This document shows, piece by piece, positions 29,070 to 39,124 of a DNA stretch of 64,000 nt (positions are counted from its first letter, which is position 1; each line of letters starts with the position of its first letter). The notes below the pieces were generated by a model, which did not search any database, was not told the origin of the DNA, and saw only the letters and a list, made by a program, of their open reading frames with translations. The stretch is from an uncultured Gammaproteobacteria bacterium (GTDB lineage: Bacteria > Pseudomonadota > Gammaproteobacteria > Pseudomonadales > Pseudohongiellaceae): contig CAJXVC010000005.1 of NCBI GenBank assembly GCA_913060975.1, forward strand, positions 186,001 to 250,000, read 5' to 3'. Both the position numbers and the translations under genes were made by a program.

Positions 29070-30224
29070 ATGGGTAAAAAGATTTTAGCGCTGGCGGGGC
29101 TTATAGCTCTGGCAGGCGGTGTTCAGGCAGCCAATAACGGTGGCCCATATACTGTATGTCCAGCGATTGCCGACGCCACTGATCGGCTGGCTTGTTATGA
29201 CAGTTTTAGTGCGCCTCAGGAAATCACTGACCCGGCGGCCAGTGAAGATGCCGGAGCATCAGGGACTGAGACTGATAGCCTTCCGCGGAGTATACCGAAT
29301 GCAAGCAACGAGGAACCGTTGTTCGGATTCGGCATCGACGGCTTGACCAATCATGAGCCGAACAAGCTGCTGGCGCGAATGGACAGTAATGACATTAACC
29401 GGCTGTATATGGATGCCACTATTTCGATCAAGCATCCTGTACTGAGCCCAGCGGTTGATGCGCTTGCCAGTATTTTCGAGATCGATGAAACCCGTAATCT
29501 GCCGCGCTTGTATTTTGCCTTCAGTGGGCGCTTTTCCCAGTACATTGGCTCGCGGGAATCAGCGCCGGTAGTACCCAGACGCTACAACCCGGAGCTGTTT
29601 CTGCGGGTCTGGCGAGACGGCGGCTATGCTCGCGGTAACCCGGCGTACTGGGACTTTGGTTATGGCCATGAGTCCAATGGTCAGCAGATCAGTACCGAAG
29701 CGGCCTATTTAGTGGCTGAAGAGACGGCAGTCAATAATAACGAGCCAGCGCAGTACGCTCGTGACGGAATTAGTCGTGGCTGGGACTATTTGGGTATTGA
29801 TTGGCACAAGCAATGGAGTACCGGATTTCTACCGAATTTGCCTGGCCGAACAGAAACCCATATTGAATACCGGCACTATCTCGAAAAAGGGGTTTTTCAG
29901 GGAGCACCCGAAGAATACAACGTCTGGGAAAATGACGGCGATGAAGCCAAGACACGTGACTACTACGATGGTCTGCGCTTGTCATTACAATACAATCTAC
30001 GGGGCCGGGATTGCCTGGCGATAGTCTGCTTTGAAAAAGTCGAACTGGTCCATCGTACTGGTTACGCTAAACCGTTTAGCCACAATACGACGTCGTTGGA
30101 GATCACGACGAATATTGCCGGCCTGCCTTTGCACCTGTGGGGGCGCTCTGGCTATAACAGTGACTTGATCGATTACTACGACTACACCAATAGCTGGGGA
30201 TTAGGTGTGGAGTTCAATCGTTAG
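29070..30224 (+). CDS. pldA: Outer membrane phospholipase A
   Basis: DFGYGHESNGQ active-site motif, FSGRFSQYIGSRESAPVVPRRYNPELFLR; signal peptide. Confidence 0.9.
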   Translation: MGKKILALAGLIALAGGVQAANNGGPYTVCPAIADATDRLACYDSFSAPQEITDPAASEDAGASGTETDSLPRSIPNASNEEPLFGFGIDGLTNHEPNKLLARMDSNDINRLYMDATISIKHPVLSPAVDALASIFEIDETRNLPRLYFAFSGRFSQYIGSRESAPVVPRRYNPELFLRVWRDGGYARGNPAYWDFGYGHESNGQQISTEAAYLVAEETAVNNNEPAQYARDGISRGWDYLGIDWHKQWSTGFLPNLPGRTETHIEYRHYLEKGVFQGAPEEYNVWENDGDEAKTRDYYDGLRLSLQYNLRGRDCLAIVCFEKVELVHRTGYAKPFSHNTTSLEITTNIAGLPLHLWGRSGYNSDLIDYYDYTNSWGLGVEFNR

Positions 30225-30262
30225 CAAGTTACCGTTACGGAATCTGATTTACTTGTAGCACT

Positions 30263-30302
30263 AAAAAGGCCTACCCGATAGCTCGAGTAGGCCTTTGCTT
30301 TT
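30263..30302 (+). terminator. Intrinsic terminator
   Basis: AAAGGCCTACccgatagctcgaGTAGGCCTTT. Confidence 0.75.
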
Positions 30303-30349
30303 GTGCATTGCATCTCACGCCAGGCGTTAGTGCAATTATTCTGCGTTGA

Positions 30350-31414
30350 CTATTCCCACTCGCTGGCCGGCGTATTCGGGTCAGAGCGCAGGAAGCGCAT
30401 TAGATCGGCATGGAACTGATCGGGAATCTCGATCTGGGGCGCGTGGCCAATGCCTGGGTAGAGCAGGATGGCACTGTTTTGCAATTCGCTGGCAACGTGG
30501 CGCGCATGGGAAGGGAAGTCAGCAATCAAGCCATCTTCTTCACCAGCCAGAACCAGTGCTTTACTGGTAATGTGTTGCCAGTCATACACGACTGGATCGT
30601 TGTACAACATTTGACCCTGCAGGCGACGTACCATGGCCAGACGCGGCCATTCGCCACTCATGGTTTGCCCAAACTGGCGACGGACGAACTCCAGATGCGC
30701 GGGTGGCCATTCATCCGGGAAGTAACGACGGTGACCACGCAGAATGGACTGATAAGTAGAAACGCCTAGTTCGTTGGCATAAGGGTCTGTCCACGGACGA
30801 CCCTGACGCTGGTCTTCCAAACCAATTTGATTAACCAGCACAACATGCGTGGTAATGTCGGGATACAACATGGCGAAACGGCTCACCACCATGCCACCCA
30901 TTGAATGACCGACGATAGCGACTTCATCAATGCCGAGCTCATCAAGCAGCGCTTTCATGTTCGCGGCGACGAAGTTGAACTGGTAAGGAATGACAGGTTT
31001 CGATGATTTGCCGTAGCCAATGCGGTCTACTGCGATGACACGAAAACCATTGTCAGCCAGTACTTTGAGTGTTGGCGTATAGGCTTCGGAATAAAAGTTC
31101 ATGCCGTGCTGCCAAAAGACGGTTTGGCCGTTAGGAGTCCCATTGGGCGGGATATCCATATAGGCGTATCGCATGTCTTCGCCGAAACGGTTCAGTTCCA
31201 GATACTGCACGGGATAAGGATAGGGGATCTCTTCGAAATTGGCGGAAACAGGGCCCCAATCGGCAGGGGCTTCAGCTGGCGGTTCAGCTGGCCAGTCCAT
31301 ATCGGCGGCTTGCAGAGCCAAAGACCCAAAAGTCAGCGAAAGCGCCATGATGGCAGCGCCAGCGCGTTTAACGGAAGTGACCTTAAAAAAAGCCCGCTTA
31401 ACTGAGTGCAACAT
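30350..31414 (-). CDS. Alpha/beta hydrolase, secreted
   Basis: GHSMGG nucleophile elbow, VFWQHGMNFYSEA, LVLAGEEDGLIAD, GHAPQIE. Confidence 0.9.
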   Translation of the reverse strand: MLHSVKRAFFKVTSVKRAGAAIMALSLTFGSLALQAADMDWPAEPPAEAPADWGPVSANFEEIPYPYPVQYLELNRFGEDMRYAYMDIPPNGTPNGQTVFWQHGMNFYSEAYTPTLKVLADNGFRVIAVDRIGYGKSSKPVIPYQFNFVAANMKALLDELGIDEVAIVGHSMGGMVVSRFAMLYPDITTHVVLVNQIGLEDQRQGRPWTDPYANELGVSTYQSILRGHRRYFPDEWPPAHLEFVRRQFGQTMSGEWPRLAMVRRLQGQMLYNDPVVYDWQHITSKALVLAGEEDGLIADFPSHARHVASELQNSAILLYPGIGHAPQIEIPDQFHADLMRFLRSDPNTPASEWE

Positions 31415-31702
31415 ACTCGGTATACCTTGGTTGTAGATTTTATTAATGGAATTCCAGCGGTGGAGTATTTCAGATTGCGCCCAGTGAATCAAAGCCACTA
31501 GTCGCTACAGAGTGTAAATCGTCCGGGCTTGCGCCAATCCTGGTGCGATAAACCACCTCAGGCCGCGTACCTTGGCAGCTTCAGGCCATTTGGAGTGCCA
31601 TCTCGTAAAGCGAGCATTGCATCGGTTTTTGTGTAAATCTAGCCAATTGACAGCAATGTCGACCAGCAACGGGCTCTCAATAACGAACTTTCAGGAACGA
31701 CT

Positions 31703-32296
31703 GTGTACATACCGAAACATTTTGCCGTGGATGATCAGCAACAGATCATCGCGTTTATCAAAACCAATGCCTTTGGTCAGTTGGTCACGCACGTCGAAGG
31801 CCGGCTGTTCGCCTCACATATGCCGTTTCTGTTGTCCGACGACCAGAAGAGTCTGGTTGGTCATTTGGCCAAACAGAATCCCCAGCACGCCGAACTTGAT
31901 GGACAGGATGGCCTGGTCATTCTGGCCGGCCCCCATGATTACATTTCGCCGACCTGGTATAACGACCCTGGTGTGCCCACCTGGAATTATCAGGCTGTGC
32001 ATGTGGCCGGACGCTGCAAAACATTCACAGACCCAGCGCGACTACAGGCACTGGTAGAGGCGTTGAGTGCTGTGTATGAATCGGGCTCCGAGGCACCATG
32101 GCAACCTGATTACAATCCAGCCATGCTGGGTGCTATCGTTGGCGTAGAGGTCAGCCTCGATACTATTCAGTGTAAATACAAGCTGAGCCAGAATCGGTCC
32201 GTGACAGACAGACAACAAGTGATAGATAAACTGCAAGACAAAGGAGCCACTGAGTTAGCCAACGCCATGGCCGGCGAATTAATCAGAAAGAAATGA
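31703..32296 (+). CDS. paiB: FMN-binding protein, PaiB family
   Basis: MYIPKHFAVDDQQQIIAFIKTNAFGQLVTHVEGRLFASHMPFLL; GTG start. Confidence 0.9.
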   Translation: MYIPKHFAVDDQQQIIAFIKTNAFGQLVTHVEGRLFASHMPFLLSDDQKSLVGHLAKQNPQHAELDGQDGLVILAGPHDYISPTWYNDPGVPTWNYQAVHVAGRCKTFTDPARLQALVEALSAVYESGSEAPWQPDYNPAMLGAIVGVEVSLDTIQCKYKLSQNRSVTDRQQVIDKLQDKGATELANAMAGELIRKK

Positions 32297-32336
32297 TAAT
32301 TCCGGCTTGCCGGGGTGAATTAACGACAAGGGAATA

Positions 32337-32990
32337 ATGGAAAATACAGGAAGCATAAGCGGTATAAAAAACATAAGGCGTATAAAAAGACACTTGCTGC
32401 TTCTACTTGGTGTTTGTAGTTTGCTGACTGCTTGCGGCGGTGACGATGTCAGTCTGAGTCCCTTGCCGCCGGGCACCACCGTAGTCGCGTTCGGTGATTC
32501 GCTCACTGCAGGTTATGGAGCCGGACCTGGGCAAAGTTATCCGGAGGTTTTGGCTGAACTGGCCGTGCTGGATATAGTCAATGCGGGCATTTCAGGCGAA
32601 GTATCGGCGGCTGGATTACAAAGATTGCCGAGCGTATTGGCTCAGTATCGCCCGGCGCTGGTCATTCTCTGTCACGCCGGCAATGATATGTTGCGTAGTA
32701 CTGGCCTCGCGGCTGCCAAGGCGAACCTGTTGGCGATGATTAATCAGATTCATGCCAGTGGCGCGCAAGTTGTACTGATGGGAGTGCCCCAACCGGGCCT
32801 GCTATTGTCGACGGCGGATTTCTATCAGGAAATTGCCGAGGAAACTGCGGTCGCCTATCTGCCTGATACCATGACCGATGTGTTATCGCAGCGCAGTCTG
32901 CGTTCAGATGCTGCCCATCCCAATGCGGCGGGCTATCGGCTTGTCGCCGAAGAGGTCCACGGCTTTCTGCTGGATGCTGGTGCACTCTGA
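32337..32990 (+). CDS. GDSL-type arylesterase/lysophospholipase (TesA-like), lipoprotein
   Basis: TVVAFGDSLTAGYGAGPGQSYP, GNDM, SDAAHPNAAGYRLVAEEV; lipobox LLTAC. Confidence 0.9.
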   Translation: MENTGSISGIKNIRRIKRHLLLLLGVCSLLTACGGDDVSLSPLPPGTTVVAFGDSLTAGYGAGPGQSYPEVLAELAVLDIVNAGISGEVSAAGLQRLPSVLAQYRPALVILCHAGNDMLRSTGLAAAKANLLAMINQIHASGAQVVLMGVPQPGLLLSTADFYQEIAEETAVAYLPDTMTDVLSQRSLRSDAAHPNAAGYRLVAEEVHGFLLDAGAL

Positions 32991-33197
32991 ATCGTTGCCA
33001 GGCTCTGAACTGGCGGCTGCCGAAGCCCTTTGAAAACTGATGTTCAGGGTGTAAAAAAAGATAGGGGATCTGGAACTTTGCTGCCATAATCCGCGCCGCT
33101 CGATTTGCCACCCGATCACAGGGAAATTTTTGCCCCACCTCAATAGCTGGCCTGAGCTGTTGAGTCTGCTTCACTATTCATTGTTGAGAGCAAGTGC

Positions 33198-33866
33198 ATG
33201 ACCACAGCGCTGGATCTGGGCTGCCACAGTAGTGCGGCGGAAGACGATCTGTTTGAAGCCATTGCCTCCGGTTTGGAGCAGCAAGGCTATGTCGTTCTGC
33301 CCGCTGCCTTGCCCGAAACAATAGCGGCGAGCTTGCTAGATTATCTGGCTGTGCTGGAAGCCAATCGCTTCCATCGCGCTGCCGTGGGCCGGGGTAACGA
33401 CCAACAGCGTAATCAGTTCGTGCGCCGTGATCGTATTCACTGGATTGAAGATGACCATCAGGAAAGTGGCCAATGGCTAGCCTGGTCGAAGCGCTTACAG
33501 CAGTATTTGAATCGGCGGTTGTTTCTTGGTCTGTTCTCGTTCGAGAGTCATTTTTCTTTTTACGAGGCGGGTGACTTCTACCGTAAGCATCTGGATGCAT
33601 TTCGGGGTGAATCCAATCGCGTGCTGTCTTTGGTAACTTACCTGAACAAAGGTTGGGAACCGGATCAGGGTGGGGAACTGGTGATCTATACGCCGGACGG
33701 CGCCGAAGAGATGCTGCATGTGCAGCCGGGGTATGCCACTCTCGTGTTGTTTCTAAGTAGTGAGTTCCCGCATGAGGTTAAACCCACCAGCCGCGACCGC
33801 TTTGCCGTGGCTGGCTGGTTTCGGGTCAATAATTCGATCAACGATAATATTGACCCGCCGCGCTAG
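33198..33866 (+). CDS. 2OG-Fe(II) oxygenase
   Basis: FYRKHLDAF...RVLSLVTYLNKGWEPDQGGELVIYTPDG...LVLFLSSEFPHEVKPTSRDRFAVAGWFR. Confidence 0.9.
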   Translation: MTTALDLGCHSSAAEDDLFEAIASGLEQQGYVVLPAALPETIAASLLDYLAVLEANRFHRAAVGRGNDQQRNQFVRRDRIHWIEDDHQESGQWLAWSKRLQQYLNRRLFLGLFSFESHFSFYEAGDFYRKHLDAFRGESNRVLSLVTYLNKGWEPDQGGELVIYTPDGAEEMLHVQPGYATLVLFLSSEFPHEVKPTSRDRFAVAGWFRVNNSINDNIDPPR

Positions 33867-33880
33867 GCGCGATGTACCTG

Positions 33881-34369
33881 CTAGTGGTCGTGACCGTCCT
33901 GATGGACGTGACCGTGTTCGATTTCCTGCTCGGTGCCTTCACGCACTTCAACAACTTCCACTTCAAAGTGCAGTGTCATGCCAGCCATTGGATGATTGGC
34001 GTCGATTGTCACATCATCGCCTTCTACGTCAGTCACGCGAACCTGGCGCTGGGCGCCGCCTTCACCCTGGGCAACGAACGTCATGCCTGGCTCAACTGAT
34101 TCAACACCCTGGAACATTTCCTTGCTGATGGTTTGCACGAAATCGTCGTTGCGCTCACCGTAGGCTTCAGTCGGCGGAATAGTGGCGTCGAATTTGGCAC
34201 CTGAAGTTTTGCCCTGCAGTTCGTTCTCCAACCCGGGAATCAGGTTGTTGGCACCGTGCAGGTAAGTCAGTGGCTCTTTGCCATCGGAGGTGTCGAGTAC
34301 TTCGCCAGCGTCGTCCTTCAGTGTGTAGTGGATGGAAACGACGTTGTTCTTGCCAATCATTAAGGTCAT
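33881..34369 (-). CDS. slyD: FKBP-type peptidyl-prolyl isomerase, SlyD type
   Basis: VVSIHYTLKDDAGEVLDTSDGKEPLTYLHGANNLIPGLENELQGK ... His-rich C-terminus HGHVHQDGHDH. Confidence 0.93.
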   Translation of the reverse strand: MTLMIGKNNVVSIHYTLKDDAGEVLDTSDGKEPLTYLHGANNLIPGLENELQGKTSGAKFDATIPPTEAYGERNDDFVQTISKEMFQGVESVEPGMTFVAQGEGGAQRQVRVTDVEGDDVTIDANHPMAGMTLHFEVEVVEVREGTEQEIEHGHVHQDGHDH

Positions 34370-34457
34370 AAAAATCTCTGTATCTGTGCCTGAAAAATGA
34401 CAATGCTCGCATATTCAGTCGCGAAGGACCATGTTACGGGGCAAATCCCCGCCAAAA

Positions 34458-35759
34458 TCATGTCATTAATGCGCCAAGCCCGGTAATTGCCCGGTCAATA
34501 TGGTTAGTGGTGTTGTAGATAGTAGGACACAAGCGCACACCGCCAGTGGCGGCGCCGGCGATTCCATGCTCACTGTAAAGGCGGCCGCTAATACTGCCGC
34601 CCTGACCAGAAGGCGCGCGCGTGATACAAACGCCATGGCTCAATTCGGGACTCATTGGTGTGACCAGCCGCAGCCCTTGGGCGGCTATGCCTTCCTTCAA
34701 ATGCTGAGCCAGCTCGGTAATACGGGCCTCCACTCGCGCCGGACCGATTTCGTTGTGGAGTTGGGCAGTAATGCCTAATGCCGCCAGCGCAGCGTCATCA
34801 CGTTGCCCCAATGACTCGAACTTGCGCGCCCCGACCGGGTCCGCCTCGACATCATCGCCCCAGCCCGGAGCAATGACACTGGGCCAGATGCGCGGGATAT
34901 TCTCGCTTCTGACATAAAGCAAGCCGACTTCTTTGGGGCCCATGTACCACTTATGGGCGCTGGCGGTAAAGGAATCGGCACCCAGATCGGCCAGATCCAG
35001 TGCCATAGCACCCCAGGACTGCGCGCCGTCGACATGCACGTAGATGCCCCGGGCATGGGCGGCCGCGATAATTTCCTTTACTGGCAATTTGATACCACTG
35101 ACATTGGAGACTTGCGTCAATGCCAGTACTCGCGTGCGTGGGCCGAAGGCGTCGACAAAGGCATCAACCAGCTGTTGTGGGTCGGTAGGTGACGCGGGCG
35201 TGGCTACTTTACGCACTCGAGTGCCAAAGCGGGCGGCTCGTACCTCCCAGGCGACATGATTCGTTGGATGATTCTGATCCCAGATGACGACTTCATCGCC
35301 ACCATCCAATTGCAAACCGTTGTTGATAATATTGTTGGCTTCACTGGTATTGCGAACCAGGGCAACCTCATCACTGTCGACATGCAACTGTTCGGCAACC
35401 AGCGTTCGGGTTTGTTCCAGCATGTCTGAATATTTTGCGCGATTATTGAATGAGCAGTCGCTATCGATGTCGGCTGTCAGTTCGGCAACTGTCTCGGTGA
35501 CAGATTGGAAAGAAGGGCAAAGATTAGCCGCGTTCATGGGTACTGTATTTTCAGGGAACGCAAATTGGTCGCGAACGCTTTGCCAATAATCGCCGGATGC
35601 GGGGTCAGCAAATCGCTGGCCGTTTACTGGAAGTGCCGATTGCCCTAACGAAATTTGTGGCAGCGCCGAGGCGGTGCCCACTAACAGGGCAGAGTGTTGC
35701 AGGAACTTACGACGTGATGTGCGTATGCCGAGTGAGTCTGGGGATTTAGATGCGCTCAT
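34458..35759 (-). CDS. Class V aminotransferase (PLP) with Tat-like signal
   Basis: SRRKFLQHSALLVG leader; VHVDGAQSWGAMALDLADLGADSFTASAHKWYMGPKEVGLLY. Confidence 0.9.
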   Translation of the reverse strand: MSASKSPDSLGIRTSRRKFLQHSALLVGTASALPQISLGQSALPVNGQRFADPASGDYWQSVRDQFAFPENTVPMNAANLCPSFQSVTETVAELTADIDSDCSFNNRAKYSDMLEQTRTLVAEQLHVDSDEVALVRNTSEANNIINNGLQLDGGDEVVIWDQNHPTNHVAWEVRAARFGTRVRKVATPASPTDPQQLVDAFVDAFGPRTRVLALTQVSNVSGIKLPVKEIIAAAHARGIYVHVDGAQSWGAMALDLADLGADSFTASAHKWYMGPKEVGLLYVRSENIPRIWPSVIAPGWGDDVEADPVGARKFESLGQRDDAALAALGITAQLHNEIGPARVEARITELAQHLKEGIAAQGLRLVTPMSPELSHGVCITRAPSGQGGSISGRLYSEHGIAGAATGGVRLCPTIYNTTNHIDRAITGLGALMT

Positions 35760-35942
35760 GAGTTCGCTCCGGGAGGCGTGCTGTGCAAATTTCGCAAAGT
35801 CTTCTTATTAGTATGGGATGATTTCGAGCTTAGCGTATTTGCAGTTTCGGTCACAGTGACTTCGATCAATAAATTGCCGAACCTGTCGTTTAGGGTAGCC
35901 ATTGGGTATAGTCAGCCACACTGGTTTTTGGAACAACGCCTT

Positions 35943-36570
35943 ATGCTGCAAAAATTCCTGCGAATATTTCTCAGCTCAGTATTGCTACAAACAAGTACTT
36001 GCATCGTAGCCGTTGGCAGTGGTGCAACGTACGCTGCAGAATCTGAAGTGACTTATGAGCCTGTGGTGAGCAATGTAAATTTTGATCAGGTGATATCGCT
36101 TCCCTTTACGGCCAGCGACCGAACAATTGTTTACGGGGATGATCCATTACAGTTTGGCGAAGTGTGGTCGCCGGTGGGCACTGCACCACGGGGACTGATC
36201 ATTTTCGTGCATGGCGGTTGTTGGTTGAACGAGTTCGATCTGCAATACAGTTACGCCATGAGTACGGCATTGGCTCAGGCCGGCTATCTGGTTTGGTCAT
36301 TGGAGTATCGGCGTACCGGTGATGCCGGTGGTGGGTGGCACGCCGGAGCAAATACCTGAGGCTTATAGTGCGGCAACTATTGTGAACAAGACTCTGCCGG
36401 CCAATACCTGGCTGTTACAAGGCAACCGTGATGCCATCGTACCGGCTTTGCACACCCGACTGGACGGTGCTGGCACTGTTATCATGGCCGGCGCTGGCCA
36501 CTTTGACTGGGCCCATCCGGGCACTGCGGCTTTCCGGGAGTTGCTTGCCCTACTGGATAAACAACTGTGA
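35943..36570 (+). pseudogene. Alpha/beta hydrolase (possible kynurenine formamidase) with internal deletion and frameshift
   Basis: N-terminal part ends YLVWSLEYRRTGDAGGGW; the C-terminal part GGTPEQIPEAYSAATIV...LQGNRDAIVPA...GAGHFDW is in a different frame; no GxSxGG segment. Confidence 0.75.
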
Positions 36571-37805
36571 CCGCATTACCTGATTGTCAGGCACTTGATG
36601 CCGCTGATGTGTTGGCCAGCAAGCGCGCAGAGTTCAAGATTCCTGCTGGCAAAATCTATTTGAATGGCAATTCTCTGGGCCCATTGCCGGTTCGTGCTCT
36701 GGCCCATTCGCTTACGCTGATAGAACAACAATGGGGCGAGGATCTGATCAGTAGCTGGAACAAACACGGCTGGATCGATATGCCTGTAACTTGCGCGGAA
36801 AAATTGGGCCCCTTGGTTGGCGTAGCCCCTGGGCAGCTATTGTGCTGCGATTCAGTATCGGTAAATCTCTTCAAGCTCCTGGCCGTTGCCTTGCAGCTCA
36901 ACAAGCCGCGCACCACCGTTGTATCACTGCAAGACAATTTTCCTACCGATCTTTATATGGTCCAGGGTATGCAGTCTTTGCTTGGTGCAGGTCAATGTGA
37001 GCTTCAAACAGTAGACGAAGAAGACTTGCTCGACAGCCTGAATAGGGAAGTGGCTGTGTTATTGCTCACGCAAGTGAACTTTCGTTCCGGGGCGATGCTC
37101 GATATTCAGAGTATTACCCAGCGCGCTCACGAGTTGGGTATTCTTGTTATCTGGGATCTGTCTCACAGTGTTGGTGCCGTGCCACTGCAATTGGATGCAT
37201 GGTCGGTCGACATGGCGGTTGGCTGTGGCTATAAATATCTAAACGGTGGCCCGGGTGCGCCGGCCTTTCTTTATGTGAATAAACAGCATCAAGCAAAAGT
37301 TTCGCAGCCGCTTTGCGGGTGGATGGGGCACACATCGCCTTTTGAGTTCTCGCCAGACTATGTACCGGCAAAGGATATCACTGAATTTTTAACAGGCACT
37401 CCACCTATTCTCTCTCTCGGCGTGCTGTCAGCTGCACTGGATGTTTTTGCCGATGTCACGCCGGCACAGTTGCGCAGTAAATCACTGGCTCTGGCAGATT
37501 ATTTTCTGGCGCTGGTTGTTGCCCGACCGGAACTAAGCGAACTGCAATTGGTATCACCAGTGAATGCGGAGCAGCGAGGCGGGCAACTCGCTTTTGCACA
37601 TGAGGAAGGCTATGCCATTTGTCAGGCGCTGGCAGCGGCGGGAATACTGTCAGATTTTCGCAGCCCCGATTTATTACGTTTTGGCTTTTCGCCACTGTTC
37701 TTGCGCTTTGCTGACATTGCCAAAGCGGTGACGGTGCTGGCTGATATAGTCGCTCAGCGTCGCTTTGATGAGCCGGCGTTCAAGCAACGGCAAAAAGTGA
37801 CCTGA
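36567..37805 (+). CDS. kynU: Kynureninase
   Basis: YLNGNSLGPLPVRA ... WDLSHSVGAVPLQLDAWSVDMAVGCGYKYLNGGPGAPAFLYV. Confidence 0.95.
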   Translation: MTALPDCQALDAADVLASKRAEFKIPAGKIYLNGNSLGPLPVRALAHSLTLIEQQWGEDLISSWNKHGWIDMPVTCAEKLGPLVGVAPGQLLCCDSVSVNLFKLLAVALQLNKPRTTVVSLQDNFPTDLYMVQGMQSLLGAGQCELQTVDEEDLLDSLNREVAVLLLTQVNFRSGAMLDIQSITQRAHELGILVIWDLSHSVGAVPLQLDAWSVDMAVGCGYKYLNGGPGAPAFLYVNKQHQAKVSQPLCGWMGHTSPFEFSPDYVPAKDITEFLTGTPPILSLGVLSAALDVFADVTPAQLRSKSLALADYFLALVVARPELSELQLVSPVNAEQRGGQLAFAHEEGYAICQALAAAGILSDFRSPDLLRFGFSPLFLRFADIAKAVTVLADIVAQRRFDEPAFKQRQKVT

Positions 37806-37930
37806 TTCTCTGCGCCGTATTACAGTGTCTGAATACAGCACTTTCTCACATGCTTATGATTCTGCGGCCGGTACCAAAGGGGATGAAGAGGCAATAGCAG
37901 GGCATAAGAAAGCCATGACTAGAAGCGCAT

Positions 37931-37963
37931 AAAAAAGGCGCGGTTTTCGCCGCGCCTTTTTCT
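37931..37963 (+). terminator. Intrinsic terminator
   Basis: AAAAAAGGCGCGGttttcgCCGCGCCTTTTT. Confidence 0.9.
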
Positions 37964-38016
37964 ATTTTCCACTCAGCACTTCGCAGTGCAGTGTTATGAG
38001 TAGCGATACATCAAAT

Positions 38017-39039
38017 TCAAGGATTGGCCCCGGCTTCTCTGGCCATGCGTTCCTCGGCGCGGTGTCCGCGCAAGATGTTTTCCATACCGTAGTTACCTTC
38101 ATGACAGGCATATTCGTAAATCTCACTGTCAGTATGATCGAAGATTATCTCTCGGGTATAGGGCGCAGTGAACTGACCGGGATCATACGATGTCAGTTGA
38201 TACTGGATGGCATCGTCCGAGACCCGGGTAATGCGCTCGACATTACGTTTCTCAACCGTGCGTGGCGCTGTGTCACTGGGCTCGGAATAATTAGTCGTTT
38301 CGATCACCAGCGTATCGCCTTCCCACCAGCCGCGTGAATCGCCATGCCAAAGTTTGACCTTGCTATCCAGATGCGGTTTTTCGCCGATCGGAATAACCCG
38401 GGCATCGTGCGCCATCTCCTGATAGATCACGACTGTATCTTTGGACTGCACGATCTGCCAATAGCTGTTGTACCCGGAGCCCAGACGTGGCGCGCCAAAA
38501 GACAGACAGCGCTCGCCGAGTGGACGATCGGTCCAGGAATCAGCAGGGTGGGCTTCGCGGTGTTCCTGCAGTTGTCGCGCGGCGGCAATAGCAGCTTCAG
38601 TGCGCGGCGGGAACTGGCCATTGGGCGGATCAATAATTTGTGAGGTGCGGCGGTGGATGGTGCGTTCCGCCATCCACTGTGAATCGTAGTTACCGGTGGA
38701 TGGATCGTAGGATTGAATCTCACCACTGAAAGCGGCTTCCAGAACGCCACCACCAAACAGAGCGTCTTCGCCAGCGGCATAAATCTCTTCAAGACGTTGT
38801 TCCAAAAAGACAACGTCTTCATCGGTCAAAAATTGCTTGTCGCCGAAGACAGCAGGCCGCTCGACCGGGGTGATGGTGTTGTTTTCCCACACGCCTTGCA
38901 GATCTGCGGTGCCATCGATTGTTTTCGGGGGGACGTAATCCGGATCGAATTGCGCAGCCAGTTGGCTGGAGGCCAATAAAAATGCGGCAGTCAGGGCAAC
39001 TGCGGATAACTTTCGGGGTAGTGCTAACGAACGGGGCAT
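38017..39039 (-). CDS. Secreted uncharacterised protein (EMxHDAR/WEGDTLV/CHEGNY family, copy 2)
   Basis: ADLQGVWENNTITPVERP, EMAHDARVIP, WWEGDTLVIET, YEYACHEGNYGMENILRGHR. Confidence 0.78.
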   Translation of the reverse strand: MPRSLALPRKLSAVALTAAFLLASSQLAAQFDPDYVPPKTIDGTADLQGVWENNTITPVERPAVFGDKQFLTDEDVVFLEQRLEEIYAAGEDALFGGGVLEAAFSGEIQSYDPSTGNYDSQWMAERTIHRRTSQIIDPPNGQFPPRTEAAIAAARQLQEHREAHPADSWTDRPLGERCLSFGAPRLGSGYNSYWQIVQSKDTVVIYQEMAHDARVIPIGEKPHLDSKVKLWHGDSRGWWEGDTLVIETTNYSEPSDTAPRTVEKRNVERITRVSDDAIQYQLTSYDPGQFTAPYTREIIFDHTDSEIYEYACHEGNYGMENILRGHRAEERMAREAGANP

Positions 39040-39124
39040 AGGGTATCTCCTTCTTAGCGGGGACTACCCTACATAGTCAATCAACCGGCTCCACTTGGCA
39101 AGTGCCAGCGGAGCCGGAATTTGC

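Noticed and set aside
36319-36570. Independent small gene (83 aa)
   Set aside because: Better explained as the frameshifted C-terminal remnant of the hydrolase beginning at 35943.
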